From Mycobacterium kubicae (GTDB lineage Bacteria > Actinomycetota > Actinomycetes > Mycobacteriales > Mycobacteriaceae): a DNA stretch of 64,000 bases. Shown here piece after piece: positions 9,160-19,204 of this stretch. The position numbers were made by a program, and so were the translations under genes. Numbering within the stretch: the stretch's first letter is position 1; each line of letters opens with the position of its first letter. The DNA is taken from NCBI RefSeq assembly GCF_015689175.1, contig NZ_CP065047.1, positions 2,852,001 to 2,916,000 of the forward strand, given 5' to 3'. The notes beneath the pieces were generated by a model. That model saw only the letters and a list, made by a program, of their open reading frames with translations. It did not search any database and was not told the DNA's origin.

Positions 9160-9660
9160 ATGAACCTTCCCGTTCACTCGCCGACGCAGATTGCATGGGT
9201 CACCTCCGATCTGGACGCCACCGAAAACGCCCTTACCGGCCTGTTGGGCGTCCGCAAATGGGTGCGCATACCCGACGTGCACTTCGCTCCGGACTCCTGC
9301 ACCTATCACGGCCGGCCCGCCGACTTCGTCGCGAGCATCTCGCTGAGCTACCTCGCCGATATGCAGCTGGAGTTGATCTCCCCGGTTCGCGGGGAGAACA
9401 TCTACAGCGACTTTCTGCGCGACCACGGCTCAGGCTTGCATCACATCTGTACCGAAGCCGAAAGCATCGAGCAACTCGAAGCTGCGCTGGCCGAGGCCGC
9501 CGAGCGGGGCGCCGAAGTGGTCCAGCGAGGCGTGATGCCCGGCGGCATCCACTTCGCCTACGTCTCGGCGCCGCAAGCGGGGGTGCCGTATCTGGAATTC
9601 GCCTACCTCTCCCCGGAGATCAAGGCGTTCTACGACTACATCAAACAGGAGCAGCGGTGA
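9160..9660 (+). CDS. VOC (glyoxalase/dioxygenase superfamily) protein
   Basis: A 166-residue single-chain vicinal-oxygen-chelate protein. Two beta-alpha-beta-beta-beta modules are visible: residues ~7-75 (QIAWVTSDLDAT, then MQLELISP) and ~85-150 (GLHHICTEAES, then PYLEF). Likely metal ligands are the His in GLHHI and the Glu residues of LELI and YLEF. The pattern resembles methylmalonyl-CoA epimerase and Glyoxalase_4 members, but the substrate cannot be assigned. ATG 9160 and GTG 9154 are both possible starts. The stop overlaps the next gene as GTGA, so it is co-translated with a ketosteroid-dehydrogenase-like flavoprotein. I recall no counterpart at this place in M. tuberculosis. Confidence 0.82.
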   Translation: MNLPVHSPTQIAWVTSDLDATENALTGLLGVRKWVRIPDVHFAPDSCTYHGRPADFVASISLSYLADMQLELISPVRGENIYSDFLRDHGSGLHHICTEAESIEQLEAALAEAAERGAEVVQRGVMPGGIHFAYVSAPQAGVPYLEFAYLSPEIKAFYDYIKQEQR

Positions 9661-11108
9661 GCACCGACATTCCAGCCACGGTCCCTGCGGACTCGGTGAC
9701 GTCATTCTCGGACGAGGTGGACGTTCTGGTGATCGGTTTCGGGATCGCCGGTGGTTGCGCGGCGGTGAGTGCTGCCGCGGCCGGTGCACGAGTGCTGGTA
9801 CTCGAGCGCGCGGCCGTGGCGGGTGGCACGACTTCGCTTGCCGGCGGGCACTTTTACCTCGGCGGTGGCACCGCGGTGCAACAGGCGACGGGTCACATCG
9901 ATTCACCCGAGCAGATGTACAAATACCTGGTGGCGGTGTCCCGCCAACCCGACCACGCCAAGATCAAGGCTTACTGCGACGGAAGCGTCGAGCACTTCAA
10001 CTGGTTGGAAGATTTGGGTTTTCAGTTCGAGCGCAGCTACTTCCCGGGCAAGGCGGTCATCCAGCCCAACACCGAGGGCCTGATGTACACCGGCAACGAA
10101 AAGGTCTGGCCGTTCCTGGAAATGGCCGTGCCGGCGCCCCGCGGTCACAAAGTACCCGTCCCCGGCGACACCGGTGGCGCGAGCATGGTGATCGACCTGC
10201 TCCTCAAGCGGGCCACCAATCTCGGGGTGCAGATCCGATATGAGACAGGTGCCACCGAGCTCATCGTGGACGGTGCGGGTGCGGTGACCGGAGTCATGTG
10301 GAAACACTTCGCCGAAACCGGTGCGATCAAGGCGAAGTCAGTGATCGTCGCCGCCGGAGGGTTTGTGATGAACCCGGACATGGTCGCCAAGTACACCCCG
10401 AAACTGGCCGAGAAACCGTTCGTCCTCGGCAACACCTACGACGACGGCCTGGGCATCCGGATGGGGGTGTCCGTCGGCGGCGCCACCCAGCACATGGATC
10501 AGATCTTCATCACCGCGCCGCCATACCCCCCGTCGATCCTGTTGACCGGCATCATCGTCAACAAGCTCGGGCAGCGGTTCGTGGCCGAAGATTCCTACCA
10601 CTCCCGGACGTCGGGGTTCATCATGGATCAGCCCGACAGCGCGGCCTATCTGATCGTCGACGAGGCGCACTTGGAGCACCCCAAGATGCCGCTCGTCCCG
10701 TTGATCGACGGCTGGGAGACGGTCGCGGAAATGGAAGCCGCCCTTGGCATTCCGCAGGGCAACTTAGCCAAGACGTTGGACCGCTACAACACCTACGCCG
10801 CGCGCGGCGAAGATCCCGACTTCCACAAGCAGCCGGAATTCCTTGCCGCGCAGGACAAGGGACCGTGGGGTGCGTTCGACATGTCGCTGGGCAAAGCGAT
10901 GTACGCCGGCTTCACCATCGGCGGGTTGGCCACGTCGGTCGACGGGCAAGTGCTGCGCGAAGACGGGTCGGTGGTCGAGGGGCTGTACGCTGCCGGAGCC
11001 TGCGCCGTCAACATCGCCCAGGACGGCAAGGGCTACGCCAGCGGTACTCAGCTGGGCGAGGGGTCGTTCTTCGGGCGCCGCGCCGGAGCGCACGCGGCTG
11101 CGCGGTAG
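9657..11108 (+). CDS. FAD-dependent oxidoreductase, fumarate reductase / 3-ketosteroid dehydrogenase type (Rv1817-like)
   Basis: A 483-residue flavoprotein. The N-terminal dinucleotide motif is VIGFGIAGGCAAVSAA, followed by the VLERAAVAGGTT acidic-end segment. The C-terminal FAD-contact region is YAAGACAVNIAQDGKGYASG. This architecture is shared by fumarate reductase flavoproteins, urocanate reductase and 3-ketosteroid-delta1-dehydrogenase. It matches Rv1817, whose substrate is unknown to me. The GTG start overlaps the VOC stop by 4 bases (GTGA); upstream in-frame codons lie inside the VOC gene and are rejected. It is probably a two-gene catabolic or detoxifying operon and cytoplasmic. Convergent with the BacA-type transporter downstream. 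Confidence 0.9.
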   Translation: MSTDIPATVPADSVTSFSDEVDVLVIGFGIAGGCAAVSAAAAGARVLVLERAAVAGGTTSLAGGHFYLGGGTAVQQATGHIDSPEQMYKYLVAVSRQPDHAKIKAYCDGSVEHFNWLEDLGFQFERSYFPGKAVIQPNTEGLMYTGNEKVWPFLEMAVPAPRGHKVPVPGDTGGASMVIDLLLKRATNLGVQIRYETGATELIVDGAGAVTGVMWKHFAETGAIKAKSVIVAAGGFVMNPDMVAKYTPKLAEKPFVLGNTYDDGLGIRMGVSVGGATQHMDQIFITAPPYPPSILLTGIIVNKLGQRFVAEDSYHSRTSGFIMDQPDSAAYLIVDEAHLEHPKMPLVPLIDGWETVAEMEAALGIPQGNLAKTLDRYNTYAARGEDPDFHKQPEFLAAQDKGPWGAFDMSLGKAMYAGFTIGGLATSVDGQVLREDGSVVEGLYAAGACAVNIAQDGKGYASGTQLGEGSFFGRRAGAHAAAR

Positions 11109-11186
11109 TCGCCCAGATTGCCGCCATGGTCGTGCACCGCGGGTGAATCACGACCCTCACCGCAACGTCGACGAGACCTGACGCGG

Positions 11187-13106
11187 CTAGACCTGCGCGG
11201 GCTGCTTCTCCACCCGGCCCAGCCGCCATTCGCCGCCGCCCAGCAGTTTGAGTTCCTGCTCGTGGTGCTGTTCGACGGTGTTGCGGTGGCTCACGCTGAC
11301 CACTACGCACTCCGGCAGCTCGGTACGCACCAGCTGATACAGCGCGAACTCCAAGCCCTCGTCGAGTGCCGACGTGGACTCGTCGAGGAACACCGCGCGC
11401 GGCTTGGTCAACAGGATGCGGGCGAACGCGATGCGCTGCTGCTCGCCCGGGGAGAGCACCTTGGCCCAGTCCTCCTCCTCGTCGAGGCGGCCGTAAAGCG
11501 GGGCGAGAGCCACCTTCGTGAGCACATCCTGCACTTGAGCATCGGAGATCGTCTCCGGTGAATTCGGATAGCAGATGACGCTGCGCAGCGTGCCCAACGG
11601 CACGTACGGCAACTGCGACAAGAACATCGTCCCGTGGTCACCGTCGGGGCAGGACAAGGCCCCGGACGCGTACGGCCACAACTCGGCGAGGCTGCGCAGC
11701 AGCGTCGTCTTGCCCGCACCCGAACGACCCGTGATGACAAGGGAGTCACCGGCATTCAGTTCCACATCGAGCGGGTCGATGAGCCGGTCTCCGTCCGGGG
11801 TGCGGACCTCGACGTTGTGCAGTTCCACCGAGCCGTCGGTGCTGGGCTTGACGAATACCGAGGGCAACGCGCGGCCTCGCTCGTTGGCGTCGACCAATCC
11901 GTGCAACCGGATGATGGCCGCCCGAAACGACGCGAACGCGTCGTAGCTGTTGCGGAAGAAGGACAGCGAATCGTGGATATTGCCAAAGGACGTCGCGGTC
12001 TGGCTGACGTCGCCGAAATCGATCTGCCCGGCGAACAGACGAGGCGCCTGGATCACCCACGGCAATGGGACGATCGCCTGGCTCACCACCAGGTTCCACC
12101 CGTTGAAGGCGATGCTCCGATTCACGAACCGCAGATAGTTGCTGATGATCGGGGCGAACCGTTGCGACAGTTGGCCGCGTTCCACCCGCTCGCCACGGTA
12201 GAAACCGACGGCCTCGGCGGCGTCACGCAACCGCACCAGCGCGTAACGGAAAGCGGCGTTGAGCTTTTCGTTGCGGAAGCTCAGCCAGATCAGCGGACGG
12301 CCGATGACGAACGCGATGATGGTGGCCACCAAGACGTAGACGATGACCGTCCAGAACATGGCGCGGGGAAACGACACACCGAACACGGTGAGCGTGCCGG
12401 ACAGGTTCCACAGAATCGCGGCGAAGGAGATCACCGAGATGACCGCTTGCACCGCCCCGAAGAGCAGCGTGTTGGTGGTCCCGTTGGCCGGCTGGTTGGG
12501 CGAGCTGCCGGTCCCGGCGGTGAAGATGTCCACGTCTTGCTGGATGCGCTGGTCGGGGTTGTCGATGGTGTCGTCGATGAACAGGTCGCGGTAGTAGGCC
12601 CGCCCGTCGAGCCAGTCGGCGGTGACATGGCCGGTGAGCCAGGTCCGCCAGGCGACGATGAACCGCTGCGTCAGGTAGATGTCCGCCATGACCCGGGCGA
12701 CGTGGATCACGGCCATGATGCAGAAGATCCCGATGGACACCCAGAAGCCGTGCACTCCGGAGTCCCGGACGGCGTTGTCCCCTGATGCGGTGCCCTGGAA
12801 CGCTTTCTGCAGTGCGGTGTACATGTCGTTGCCCTGGTAGCTGAACAGCACGTTCAGCCGCACGCTCAGCACCACCGACAGCAACAGCACGCCGAGCATC
12901 AGCCACACCCGGACACTGTTGCGACCGACGAAGTAGTCGCCGGTGACCCGCCAGTACTGCCGGCCCCAGGTGGTCAGGTACCTGATCAGAAGCAGGACCA
13001 CCAGCACACAGACGGCGCTGATCACCCAGGCTTTGCCGGTCCAGAACAAGGAGTCCAGCAACGCCCTAGACCAGTCGATCGACGGCTTAAACGGCTTCGG
13101 GCCCAA
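11187..13106 (-). CDS. bacA: BacA/SbmA-type ABC transporter with fused ATPase (Rv1819c)
   Basis: A 639-residue membrane protein. The N-terminal ~400 residues form an SbmA/BacA-like membrane domain with about six helices. The C-terminal ATPase has Walker [10 protein letters not shown] at 460-468, an LSPGEQQR signature at about 551-558 and Walker B RAVFLDES near 570-577. In M. tuberculosis, Rv1819c is a multi-solute importer taking up cobalamin, bleomycin and antimicrobial peptides, and it is needed for chronic infection. The start is TTG at 13106 with AAGGAGA 8 bases upstream. It is divergent from ilvG with 92 bases between the starts. The full length argues that it is functional. Confidence 0.93.
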   Translation of the reverse strand: MGPKPFKPSIDWSRALLDSLFWTGKAWVISAVCVLVVLLLIRYLTTWGRQYWRVTGDYFVGRNSVRVWLMLGVLLLSVVLSVRLNVLFSYQGNDMYTALQKAFQGTASGDNAVRDSGVHGFWVSIGIFCIMAVIHVARVMADIYLTQRFIVAWRTWLTGHVTADWLDGRAYYRDLFIDDTIDNPDQRIQQDVDIFTAGTGSSPNQPANGTTNTLLFGAVQAVISVISFAAILWNLSGTLTVFGVSFPRAMFWTVIVYVLVATIIAFVIGRPLIWLSFRNEKLNAAFRYALVRLRDAAEAVGFYRGERVERGQLSQRFAPIISNYLRFVNRSIAFNGWNLVVSQAIVPLPWVIQAPRLFAGQIDFGDVSQTATSFGNIHDSLSFFRNSYDAFASFRAAIIRLHGLVDANERGRALPSVFVKPSTDGSVELHNVEVRTPDGDRLIDPLDVELNAGDSLVITGRSGAGKTTLLRSLAELWPYASGALSCPDGDHGTMFLSQLPYVPLGTLRSVICYPNSPETISDAQVQDVLTKVALAPLYGRLDEEEDWAKVLSPGEQQRIAFARILLTKPRAVFLDESTSALDEGLEFALYQLVRTELPECVVVSVSHRNTVEQHHEQELKLLGGGEWRLGRVEKQPAQV

Positions 13107-13186
13107 GGCAACGTCTCCTTAGCAGTCGAGGTGTTCAGGCGGCTCCTCAACAAAATCCTCCGGCGAACGTACCTGACGCAGCTGGT

Positions 13187-13192
13187 TAGGCT
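13187..13192 (+). promoter_or_regulatory. -10 box for a leaderless ilvG transcript
   Basis: TAGGCT fits TANNNT and ends exactly 6 bases before ATG 13199, so transcription should start at the start codon. Confidence 0.55.
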
Positions 13193-13198
13193 CCGACT

Positions 13199-14842
13199 AT
13201 GACCACCGACGCCGCTCCCACCCGAACCATCCATGCCGGCCGGCTGATCGCGCGGCGGCTCAAAGCCAGTGGCATCGACACGGTCTTCACCCTGTCGGGT
13301 GGACACCTGTTCTCCATTTATGACGGGTGCCGCGAGGAAGGCATCCGGCTGGTCGACACCCGCCACGAGCAGACCGCGGCCTTCGCCGCCGAGGGCTGGT
13401 CCAAAGTCACCCGGGTGCCGGGTGTGGCGGCGCTGACCGCCGGGCCGGGCGTTACCAACGGCATGAGCGCGATGGGCGCCGCGCAGCAGAACCAGTCGCC
13501 GTTGGTGGTGCTGGGCGGTCGGGCTCCCGCGCTGCGCTGGGGGATGGGCTCTTTGCAGGAGATCGACCACGTGCCGTTCGTGGCGCCGCTGACCCGATTC
13601 GCCGCCACCGCACAGTCAGCCGAAGACGCCGGCCGGCTCATCGATGACGCGCTGCGCGCGGCGATCGGCGCCCCGTCGGGCGTGGCGTTCGTCGACTTCC
13701 CGATGGATCACGTGTTCTCCATGTCCGACGACGACGGCAGGCCCGGCGCGCTGCGCGAAGTCCCTGCGGTGGTCCGCGCCGACGGCGCCGCCCTGGACCG
13801 CGTTGCCGGTCTGCTCGCTGGCGCGCAGCGACCGGTGATCATGGCCGGCACCAACGTCTGGTGGGGTCATGCGGAGGCAGCCCTGCTTCGGCTCGCCGAA
13901 ACCTTGCAGATTCCGGTGCTGATGAACGGCATGGCCCGGGGTGTGGTGCCCGCCGACCATCCGCTGGCATTCTCGCGTGCCCGGTCGAAAGCGTTGAGCG
14001 AAGCCGATGTTGCGCTCATCGTCGGCGTCCCGATGGATTTTCGGCTCGGCTTCGGCGGCGTGTTCGGGCCGCAGACCCAGCTGGTGGTGGCCGACCGCGC
14101 CGAACCCGATCGCGAACCGCCGCGGCCGGTCGTCGCCGGCCTCTACGGCGATCTCGGCGAGACGCTCGCCACGCTTGCCACCGCGAGCGGCAACGATCAC
14201 CAGGACTGGATCGGCGAGCTGCGGGCCGCCGAGACGGCAGCGCGCGACAAAGAGAAGGCCGAACTCGCCGACGACCGCAGCCCGCTGCACCCGATGCGGG
14301 TGTACGCCGAACTCGCGCCGCTGCTCGATCGCGATGCCGTCGTGGTCATCGACGCCGGGGATTTCGGGTCGTATGCCGGTCGGGTGATCGACAGTTACCA
14401 GCCCGGGTGCTGGTTGGACAGCGGCCCCTTCGGGTGCCTCGGCTCAGGGCCGGGCTACGCGCTGGCGGCCAAACTGGCGCGCCCGGAGCGACAGGTCGTG
14501 CTGCTGCAAGGCGACGGCGCGTTCGGGTTCAGCGGCATGGAATGGGACACGCTGGCACGGCACAACGTGCCCGTCGTCTCGGTGGTCGGAAACAACGGCA
14601 TCTGGGGACTGGAGAAGCATCCGATGGAGGCGCTCTACGGCTACTCCGTGGTCGCCGAGTTACGCCCCGGAACCCGTTACGACGAGGTGGTCCGCACGCT
14701 GGGCGGGCACGGCGAACTGGTGTCGACGCCCGCCGAATTGCGACCGGCGCTGGAACGCGCTTTCGCCAGCGGTGCGCCCGCCGTCGTCAACGTGCTCACC
14801 GACCCGAGCATCGCCTATCCCCGCCGATCGAACCTCGCTTGA
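13199..14842 (+). CDS. ilvG: Acetolactate-synthase-like large subunit, ThDP-dependent (Rv1820)
   Basis: A 547-residue thiamine-diphosphate enzyme. The activating Glu lies in [14 protein letters not shown], and the ThDP/Mg motif [14 protein letters not shown] with its downstream NN (VVGNNGIWG) is intact. Three domains are evident: the Pyr domain (1-175), the central domain (190-330) and the PP domain (360-540). It matches Rv1820, annotated ilvG. True acetolactate synthase activity is uncertain because ilvB1/ilvN elsewhere are the main enzyme, and oxalyl-CoA-decarboxylase-like or glyoxylate carboligase-like activity is an alternative. No regulatory small subunit is adjacent. The ATG start sits 6 bases after a -10 box, so it is probably leaderless. 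Confidence 0.88.
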   Translation: MTTDAAPTRTIHAGRLIARRLKASGIDTVFTLSGGHLFSIYDGCREEGIRLVDTRHEQTAAFAAEGWSKVTRVPGVAALTAGPGVTNGMSAMGAAQQNQSPLVVLGGRAPALRWGMGSLQEIDHVPFVAPLTRFAATAQSAEDAGRLIDDALRAAIGAPSGVAFVDFPMDHVFSMSDDDGRPGALREVPAVVRADGAALDRVAGLLAGAQRPVIMAGTNVWWGHAEAALLRLAETLQIPVLMNGMARGVVPADHPLAFSRARSKALSEADVALIVGVPMDFRLGFGGVFGPQTQLVVADRAEPDREPPRPVVAGLYGDLGETLATLATASGNDHQDWIGELRAAETAARDKEKAELADDRSPLHPMRVYAELAPLLDRDAVVVIDAGDFGSYAGRVIDSYQPGCWLDSGPFGCLGSGPGYALAAKLARPERQVVLLQGDGAFGFSGMEWDTLARHNVPVVSVVGNNGIWGLEKHPMEALYGYSVVAELRPGTRYDEVVRTLGGHGELVSTPAELRPALERAFASGAPAVVNVLTDPSIAYPRRSNLA

Positions 14843-14847
14843 CCATC

Positions 14848-14909
14848 CGCGAGCGTGCGCAGTGGTACGGCTGCGCCCGGCGTGTCGCGCACAAACACGC
14901 ACGCTCGCG
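14848..14909. repeat. Dispersed palindromic intergenic element, copy 1
   Basis: The outer arms are inverted: CGCGAGCGTGCG at 14848-14859 and its complement CGCACGCTCGCG at 14898-14909. The inner part resembles copy 2 at 23521-23582 (shared GTGCGCAGT, GGCGTGTCG and ACACGCACGCTCGCG). It fills the ilvG-secA2 gap, starting 5 bases after the ilvG stop. Confidence 0.75.
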
Positions 14910-14926
14910 CCGGTGGGAGGGTCGCG

Positions 14927-14932
14927 TACCGT
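14927..14932 (+). promoter_or_regulatory. -10 box for a leaderless secA2 transcript
   Basis: TACCGT fits TANNNT and ends 6 bases before GTG 14939. It lies 17 bases after the end of the palindromic repeat. Confidence 0.5.
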
Positions 14933-14938
14933 TGGGGC

Positions 14939-17263
14939 GTGCCTAAGACCACCCGCGCTCAGCCCGGCCGCCTGAGCAGCCGATTCTGGAAGCTGCTGGG
15001 CGCCAGTACGGACAAGAACCGCAACCGATCCATGTCGGCGGTCACCGCGTCGGAGGAATTCGACAAGAAAGCCGCGGACCTCAGCGACGAGAAGCTGCGC
15101 AAGGCGACCGGCCTGCTGAACCTCGACGACCTCGCCGAGTCCTCGGACATACCCCAGTTCCTGGCGATCGCCCGTGAAGCGGCCGAGCGGGCCACCGGGC
15201 TGCGGCCGTTCGACGTCCAGTTGCTCGGCGCGCTGCGGATGCTTGCCGGCGACGTCATCGAGATGGCCACCGGGGAAGGCAAGACCCTCGCAGGCGCCAT
15301 CGCCGCGGCCGGTTACGCACTCGGCGGCCGGCACGTGCACGTCGTCACCATCAACGACTACCTGGCCCGCCGGGACGCCGAATGGATGGGTCCGCTGCTG
15401 GAAGCGATGGGCCTGACCGTCGGCTGGATCACCGCCGAATCGAGCAGCGACGACCGCAGGGCCGCCTACGACTGCGACGTCACCTACGCCTCGGTCAACG
15501 AGATCGGGTTCGACGTGCTGCGCGATCAGCTGGTGACCGACGTCGAGGACCTGGTCTCGCCCAACCCCGACGTGGCCCTGATCGACGAAGCCGACTCCGT
15601 ACTGGTGGACGAGGCGCTGGTGCCGCTGGTGCTGGCCGGCACCAGCCACCGGGAAACCCCGCGGGTGGAGATCATCAAGCTGGTCGGTGAGCTGGTGCCG
15701 GAGAAGGACTTCGACACCGACTCGGACAACCGCAACGTCCATCTCACCGAGGCCGGCGCCCGCAAGGTGGAGAAGGCCCTCGGCGGCATCGACCTCTATT
15801 CCGAAGAGCACGTCGGCACCACGCTGACCGAGGTCAACGTGGCCTTGCACGCGCACGTGCTGCTGCACCGCGACGTGCACTACATCGTGCGCGACGATGC
15901 GGTGCACCTGATCAACTCCTCACGCGGCCGTATCGCTCAATTGCAGCGCTGGCCCGACGGTTTGCAGGCCGCCGTGGAAGCCAAGGAAGGCATCGAAACC
16001 ACCGAGACCGGTGAGGTGCTCGACACCATCACCGTGCAGGCGCTGATCAACCGGTACACCACCGTGTGCGGAATGACCGGCACCGCGCTGGCCGCCGGCG
16101 AACAGCTGCGCCAGTTCTACAAGCTCGGCGTGTCACCCATCCCGCCGAACACCCCCAACATCCGCGAGGACGAGGCCGATCGGGTGTACATCACCGCGGC
16201 GGCCAAGAACGACGCGATCGTCGACCACATCGCCGAGGTGCACGAGACCGGGCAACCGGTGCTGGTCGGCACCCACGACGTCGCCGAATCCGAGGAGCTG
16301 CACGAGCGGCTGCTGCGCCGCGGCGTCCCGGCGGTGGTGCTCAACGCCAAGAACGACGCCGAAGAAGCCCAAGTCATCGCCGAGGCCGGGGAATACGGCC
16401 GGGTCACCGTGTCCACCCAGATGGCCGGGCGCGGCACCGACATCCGGCTGGGCGGCTCCGACGAGGCCGACCATGACCGGGTCGCCGAACTCGGCGGCCT
16501 TCATGTCGTCGGCACCGGCCGCCACCACACCGAGCGGCTGGACAACCAATTGCGTGGCCGCGCCGGCCGCCAAGGCGACCCCGGTTCGTCGGTGTTCTTC
16601 TCCAGCTGGGAAGACGACGTGGTAGCGGCCAACCTCGACCACAACAAGCTGCCGATGGAGACCGACGAGGACGGGCGGATCATCAGCCCCAAGAGCGCGG
16701 GCCTGCTCGACCACGCCCAGCGGGTGGCCGAGGGCCGGTTGCTGGACGTGCACGCCAACACCTGGCGCTACAACCAGTTGATCGCCCAGCAGCGCGCCAT
16801 CATCGTCGACCGGCGAAACACGTTGCTGCGCACCGCGACCGCGCGCGAAGAACTCGAAGACCTGGCGCCCAAGCGATACCAGGAGCTGGCCAAGGAGATT
16901 TCCGAGGAACGGCTGGAAAAGATCTGCCGACTGATCATGCTCTACCACCTCGACCGGGGCTGGGCCGATCACCTGGCCTACCTGGCCGACATCCGCGAGA
17001 GCATCCACCTGCGCGCGCTGGGCCGGCAGAACCCGCTCGACGAGTTCCACCGGATGGCGGTGGATGCGTTCGCCTCGCTGGCCGCCGACGCGATCGAGGC
17101 GGCGCAACAGACCTTCGAGACCGCCAACGTGCTCGAGGACGAGCCGGGACTTGATCTGTCCAAGCTGGCCCGGCCGACATCGACGTGGACGTACATGGTC
17201 AACGACAACCCGCTGTCCGACGACACGCTCTCCACGTTGAGTCTGCCCGGCGTCTTCCGCTGA
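14939..17263 (+). CDS. secA2: Accessory preprotein translocase ATPase SecA2
   Basis: A 774-residue SecA paralogue. Walker A is TGEGKT at about 111-116, the DEAD-type box is ALIDEADSV, and motif VI-like [13 protein letters not shown] is present. It lacks the C-terminal zinc-binding tail of SecA1 and is shorter than SecA1, as is normal for SecA2. It drives export of a small set of proteins, including some without signal peptides, and is required for mycobacterial virulence. The open frame reaches 14855, but upstream codons lie in the palindromic repeat. GTG 14939 (MPKTTRAQ) was chosen because a -10 box ends 6 bases before it. It is followed by pgsA2 after 67 bases. Confidence 0.95.
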   Translation: MPKTTRAQPGRLSSRFWKLLGASTDKNRNRSMSAVTASEEFDKKAADLSDEKLRKATGLLNLDDLAESSDIPQFLAIAREAAERATGLRPFDVQLLGALRMLAGDVIEMATGEGKTLAGAIAAAGYALGGRHVHVVTINDYLARRDAEWMGPLLEAMGLTVGWITAESSSDDRRAAYDCDVTYASVNEIGFDVLRDQLVTDVEDLVSPNPDVALIDEADSVLVDEALVPLVLAGTSHRETPRVEIIKLVGELVPEKDFDTDSDNRNVHLTEAGARKVEKALGGIDLYSEEHVGTTLTEVNVALHAHVLLHRDVHYIVRDDAVHLINSSRGRIAQLQRWPDGLQAAVEAKEGIETTETGEVLDTITVQALINRYTTVCGMTGTALAAGEQLRQFYKLGVSPIPPNTPNIREDEADRVYITAAAKNDAIVDHIAEVHETGQPVLVGTHDVAESEELHERLLRRGVPAVVLNAKNDAEEAQVIAEAGEYGRVTVSTQMAGRGTDIRLGGSDEADHDRVAELGGLHVVGTGRHHTERLDNQLRGRAGRQGDPGSSVFFSSWEDDVVAANLDHNKLPMETDEDGRIISPKSAGLLDHAQRVAEGRLLDVHANTWRYNQLIAQQRAIIVDRRNTLLRTATAREELEDLAPKRYQELAKEISEERLEKICRLIMLYHLDRGWADHLAYLADIRESIHLRALGRQNPLDEFHRMAVDAFASLAADAIEAAQQTFETANVLEDEPGLDLSKLARPTSTWTYMVNDNPLSDDTLSTLSLPGVFR

Positions 17264-17316
17264 CCCCGACGGGCGGAAAATCGCCATAGCGTTACATCCG
17301 CGACAAGGGCTGCCGC

Positions 17317-17322
17317 TAAGGT
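17317..17322 (+). promoter_or_regulatory. Candidate -10 box before pgsA2
   Basis: TAAGGT fits TANNNT and ends 8 bases before ATG 17331, slightly longer than usual for a leaderless gene. No ribosome site is seen. Confidence 0.35.
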
Positions 17323-17330
17323 CTCGGCTC

Positions 17331-17936
17331 ATGGAGCAGGCGCTCACACAGAACCGGGTGCTCACGGTGCCCAATGTGCTCAGCGTCATTCGCCTGGCGC
17401 TGATCCCGGTGTTCGTCTACCTCATGCTGGTCACCCACGCCAACGGCTGGGCGGTCGCCATCCTGATGTTCAGCGGCGCCTCGGACTGGGCGGACGGCAA
17501 GATCGCCCGGCTGCTCAACCAGTCCTCACGACTGGGTGTCCTGCTGGACCCCGCGGTCGACCGGCTGTACATGATCACCGTCCCGCTGGTCTTCGGGCTG
17601 AGCGGGATCGCGCCCTGGTGGTTCGTCATCACGCTGCTGGCGCGCGACGGCGCCCTGGCTGCCACGCTGCCACTGCTGCGCAGCCGCGGGCTGACCGCAC
17701 TTCCGGTGACCTACATCGGCAAGGGGGCGACGTTCGCCCTCATGTCGGGTTTCCCCCTGGTGCTGCTGGGCCAGTGGCACACGACGTGGAGCCGCGCCGT
17801 CGGCGCCTGCGGATGGGCGTTTCTGGTCTGGGGCTTGTACATGTACCTGTGGGCCTTCGTGCTCTATATCGTCCAGATGGTGCTGGTCATGCGGCGCATG
17901 CCCAGGGTGACGCGAAAAGCGGGTAAGGGTGGCTGA
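17331..17936 (+). CDS. pgsA2: CDP-alcohol phosphatidyltransferase PgsA2
   Basis: A 201-residue integral membrane enzyme. The CDP-alcohol phosphotransferase signature is complete: Asp52, Asp55-Gly56, Ala59-Arg60, Gly69, Asp73 and Asp77. About five or six membrane helices are visible. It would join a CDP-diacylglycerol to an alcohol acceptor (glycerol 3-phosphate or phosphatidylglycerol; a cardiolipin-type role is possible). It matches Rv1822. Its stop overlaps the DUF881 gene start by 8 bases, so it leads a tightly packed membrane-protein operon ending in gcvH. Confidence 0.92.
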   Translation: MEQALTQNRVLTVPNVLSVIRLALIPVFVYLMLVTHANGWAVAILMFSGASDWADGKIARLLNQSSRLGVLLDPAVDRLYMITVPLVFGLSGIAPWWFVITLLARDGALAATLPLLRSRGLTALPVTYIGKGATFALMSGFPLVLLGQWHTTWSRAVGACGWAFLVWGLYMYLWAFVLYIVQMVLVMRRMPRVTRKAGKGG

Positions 17937-18852
17937 TACCGACCGCGCGCTGGGCGGGTACGACCCCAACGCCGGCTACCACGCCCACGCCGCCGCGCGC
18001 CCGCAAACGATTCCGGTGCCCTCGCTGCTGCGTGCGCTGCTGTCGGAGCACCTGGACCCCGGATACGCCGCGGCGGCCGCCGCACGAGAGGGCGCCGAGA
18101 CCCCGCGGCGCGGGCGCGAGCGCGCGTTCAACTGGATGTGGCAGGCGGTGGCGGCGACCCTGGTGGCGACGGTCTTCGCCGCAGCGGTGGCTCAGGCCCG
18201 CTCGGTGGCACCCGGCGTCCGGACCGCCCAGCAGTTGCTCGCCAGCAACGTGCGCTCGACCCAGGGCACCGCCACCCGCTTGGCCCAACGGCGCAACGCC
18301 CTGTCGGTCAAGGTCGACGAGGTGCAGCGCGCCGCCCTGGCCGACGACGCCCAGGGCCAGCGGCTGCTCAGCCGCCTGGACGCGCTGAGCTTGCCGGCGG
18401 CCAGCACCCGGGTCATCGGCCCGGGCCTGACGCTCACGGTGACCGATCCGGGAGCCAGCCCGAACCTGTCCGATGCGTCCAAGCAGCGGGTCAGCGGCAG
18501 TCAGCAGATCATCCTGGACCGCGACCTGCAACTCGTCGTCAATTCTTTGTGGGCCAGTGGGGCCGAAGCGATTTCGGTGGACGGCACCCGGGTGGGACCC
18601 AACGTGACCATCCGGCAGGCCGGGGGAGCGATCCTGGTCGACAACAATCCGACCAGCAGTCCCTACACCATCCTGGCGATCGGACCACCTCACGCAATGC
18701 AGGAGGTCTTCGACCAGAGCCCCGGAATGCGCCGTCTCAAGCTGCTGGAAATGTCCTACGGCGTGGTGCTGAGCGTGAACGCCGGTGACGGCCTGACCCT
18801 GCCCGCCGGCACGACGCGAGATGTCCGATTCGCCAAACAGATTGGGCCCTAG
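17929..18852 (+). CDS. DUF881 membrane-anchored protein (Rv1823-like)
   Basis: A 307-residue protein. It has a cytoplasmic N-terminus of ~60 residues and one membrane helix at about 68-86 ([19 protein letters not shown]). An extracytoplasmic stretch follows with heptad-like residues ([20 protein letters not shown]) and then the DUF881 domain ([12 protein letters not shown], then [13 protein letters not shown]). The function of DUF881 is not established. The pairing with DUF1290 and a second DUF881 gene is conserved in actinobacteria, and a role at the cell envelope or division site is an inference. GTG 17929 overlaps the pgsA2 stop. Confidence 0.88.
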   Translation: MADTDRALGGYDPNAGYHAHAAARPQTIPVPSLLRALLSEHLDPGYAAAAAAREGAETPRRGRERAFNWMWQAVAATLVATVFAAAVAQARSVAPGVRTAQQLLASNVRSTQGTATRLAQRRNALSVKVDEVQRAALADDAQGQRLLSRLDALSLPAASTRVIGPGLTLTVTDPGASPNLSDASKQRVSGSQQIILDRDLQLVVNSLWASGAEAISVDGTRVGPNVTIRQAGGAILVDNNPTSSPYTILAIGPPHAMQEVFDQSPGMRRLKLLEMSYGVVLSVNAGDGLTLPAGTTRDVRFAKQIGP

Positions 18853-18855
18853 TGC

Positions 18856-19188
18856 ATGATCGGTATCGCTGCGCTTGCCGTCGGAATCGTGTTGGGATTG
18901 CTGTTTCACCCCAATGTGCCCGAGGTCGTCCAGCCGTACTTGCCCATCGCCGTGGTCGCCGCCCTCGATGCCGTATTCGGCGGGTTGCGCGCCTACCTGG
19001 AGCGGATCTTCGACCCCAAGGTTTTCGTGGTGTCGTTCGTGTTCAACGTCTTCGTGGCCGCTCTGATCGTGTATCTCGGCGACCAACTGGGCGTGGGCAC
19101 CCAGCTCTCCACAGCCATCATCGTCGTCCTGGGCATCCGGATCTTCGGCAACGCCGCCGCACTGCGCCGCCGGTTGTTCGGAGCGTGA
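18856..19188 (+). CDS. Small basic membrane protein, DUF1290/Sbp family (Rv1824-like)
   Basis: A 110-residue protein with three membrane helices: residues ~2-20, ~28-47 and ~60-80, plus a hydrophobic C-terminal part. PYLPIAVVAALDAVFGGLRA is the family core. It starts 3 bases after the previous stop and ends 16 bases before the next DUF881 gene. DUF1290 members are always found beside DUF881 genes, so the three proteins probably form one membrane complex. The function is unknown. Confidence 0.9.
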   Translation: MIGIAALAVGIVLGLLFHPNVPEVVQPYLPIAVVAALDAVFGGLRAYLERIFDPKVFVVSFVFNVFVAALIVYLGDQLGVGTQLSTAIIVVLGIRIFGNAAALRRRLFGA

Positions 19189-19204
19189 CCGGAGTGAGGC
19201 CACG

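Noticed and set aside
11634..12785. A 383-codon plus-strand frame opposite bacA
   Set aside because: Antisense shadow of the ABC transporter.
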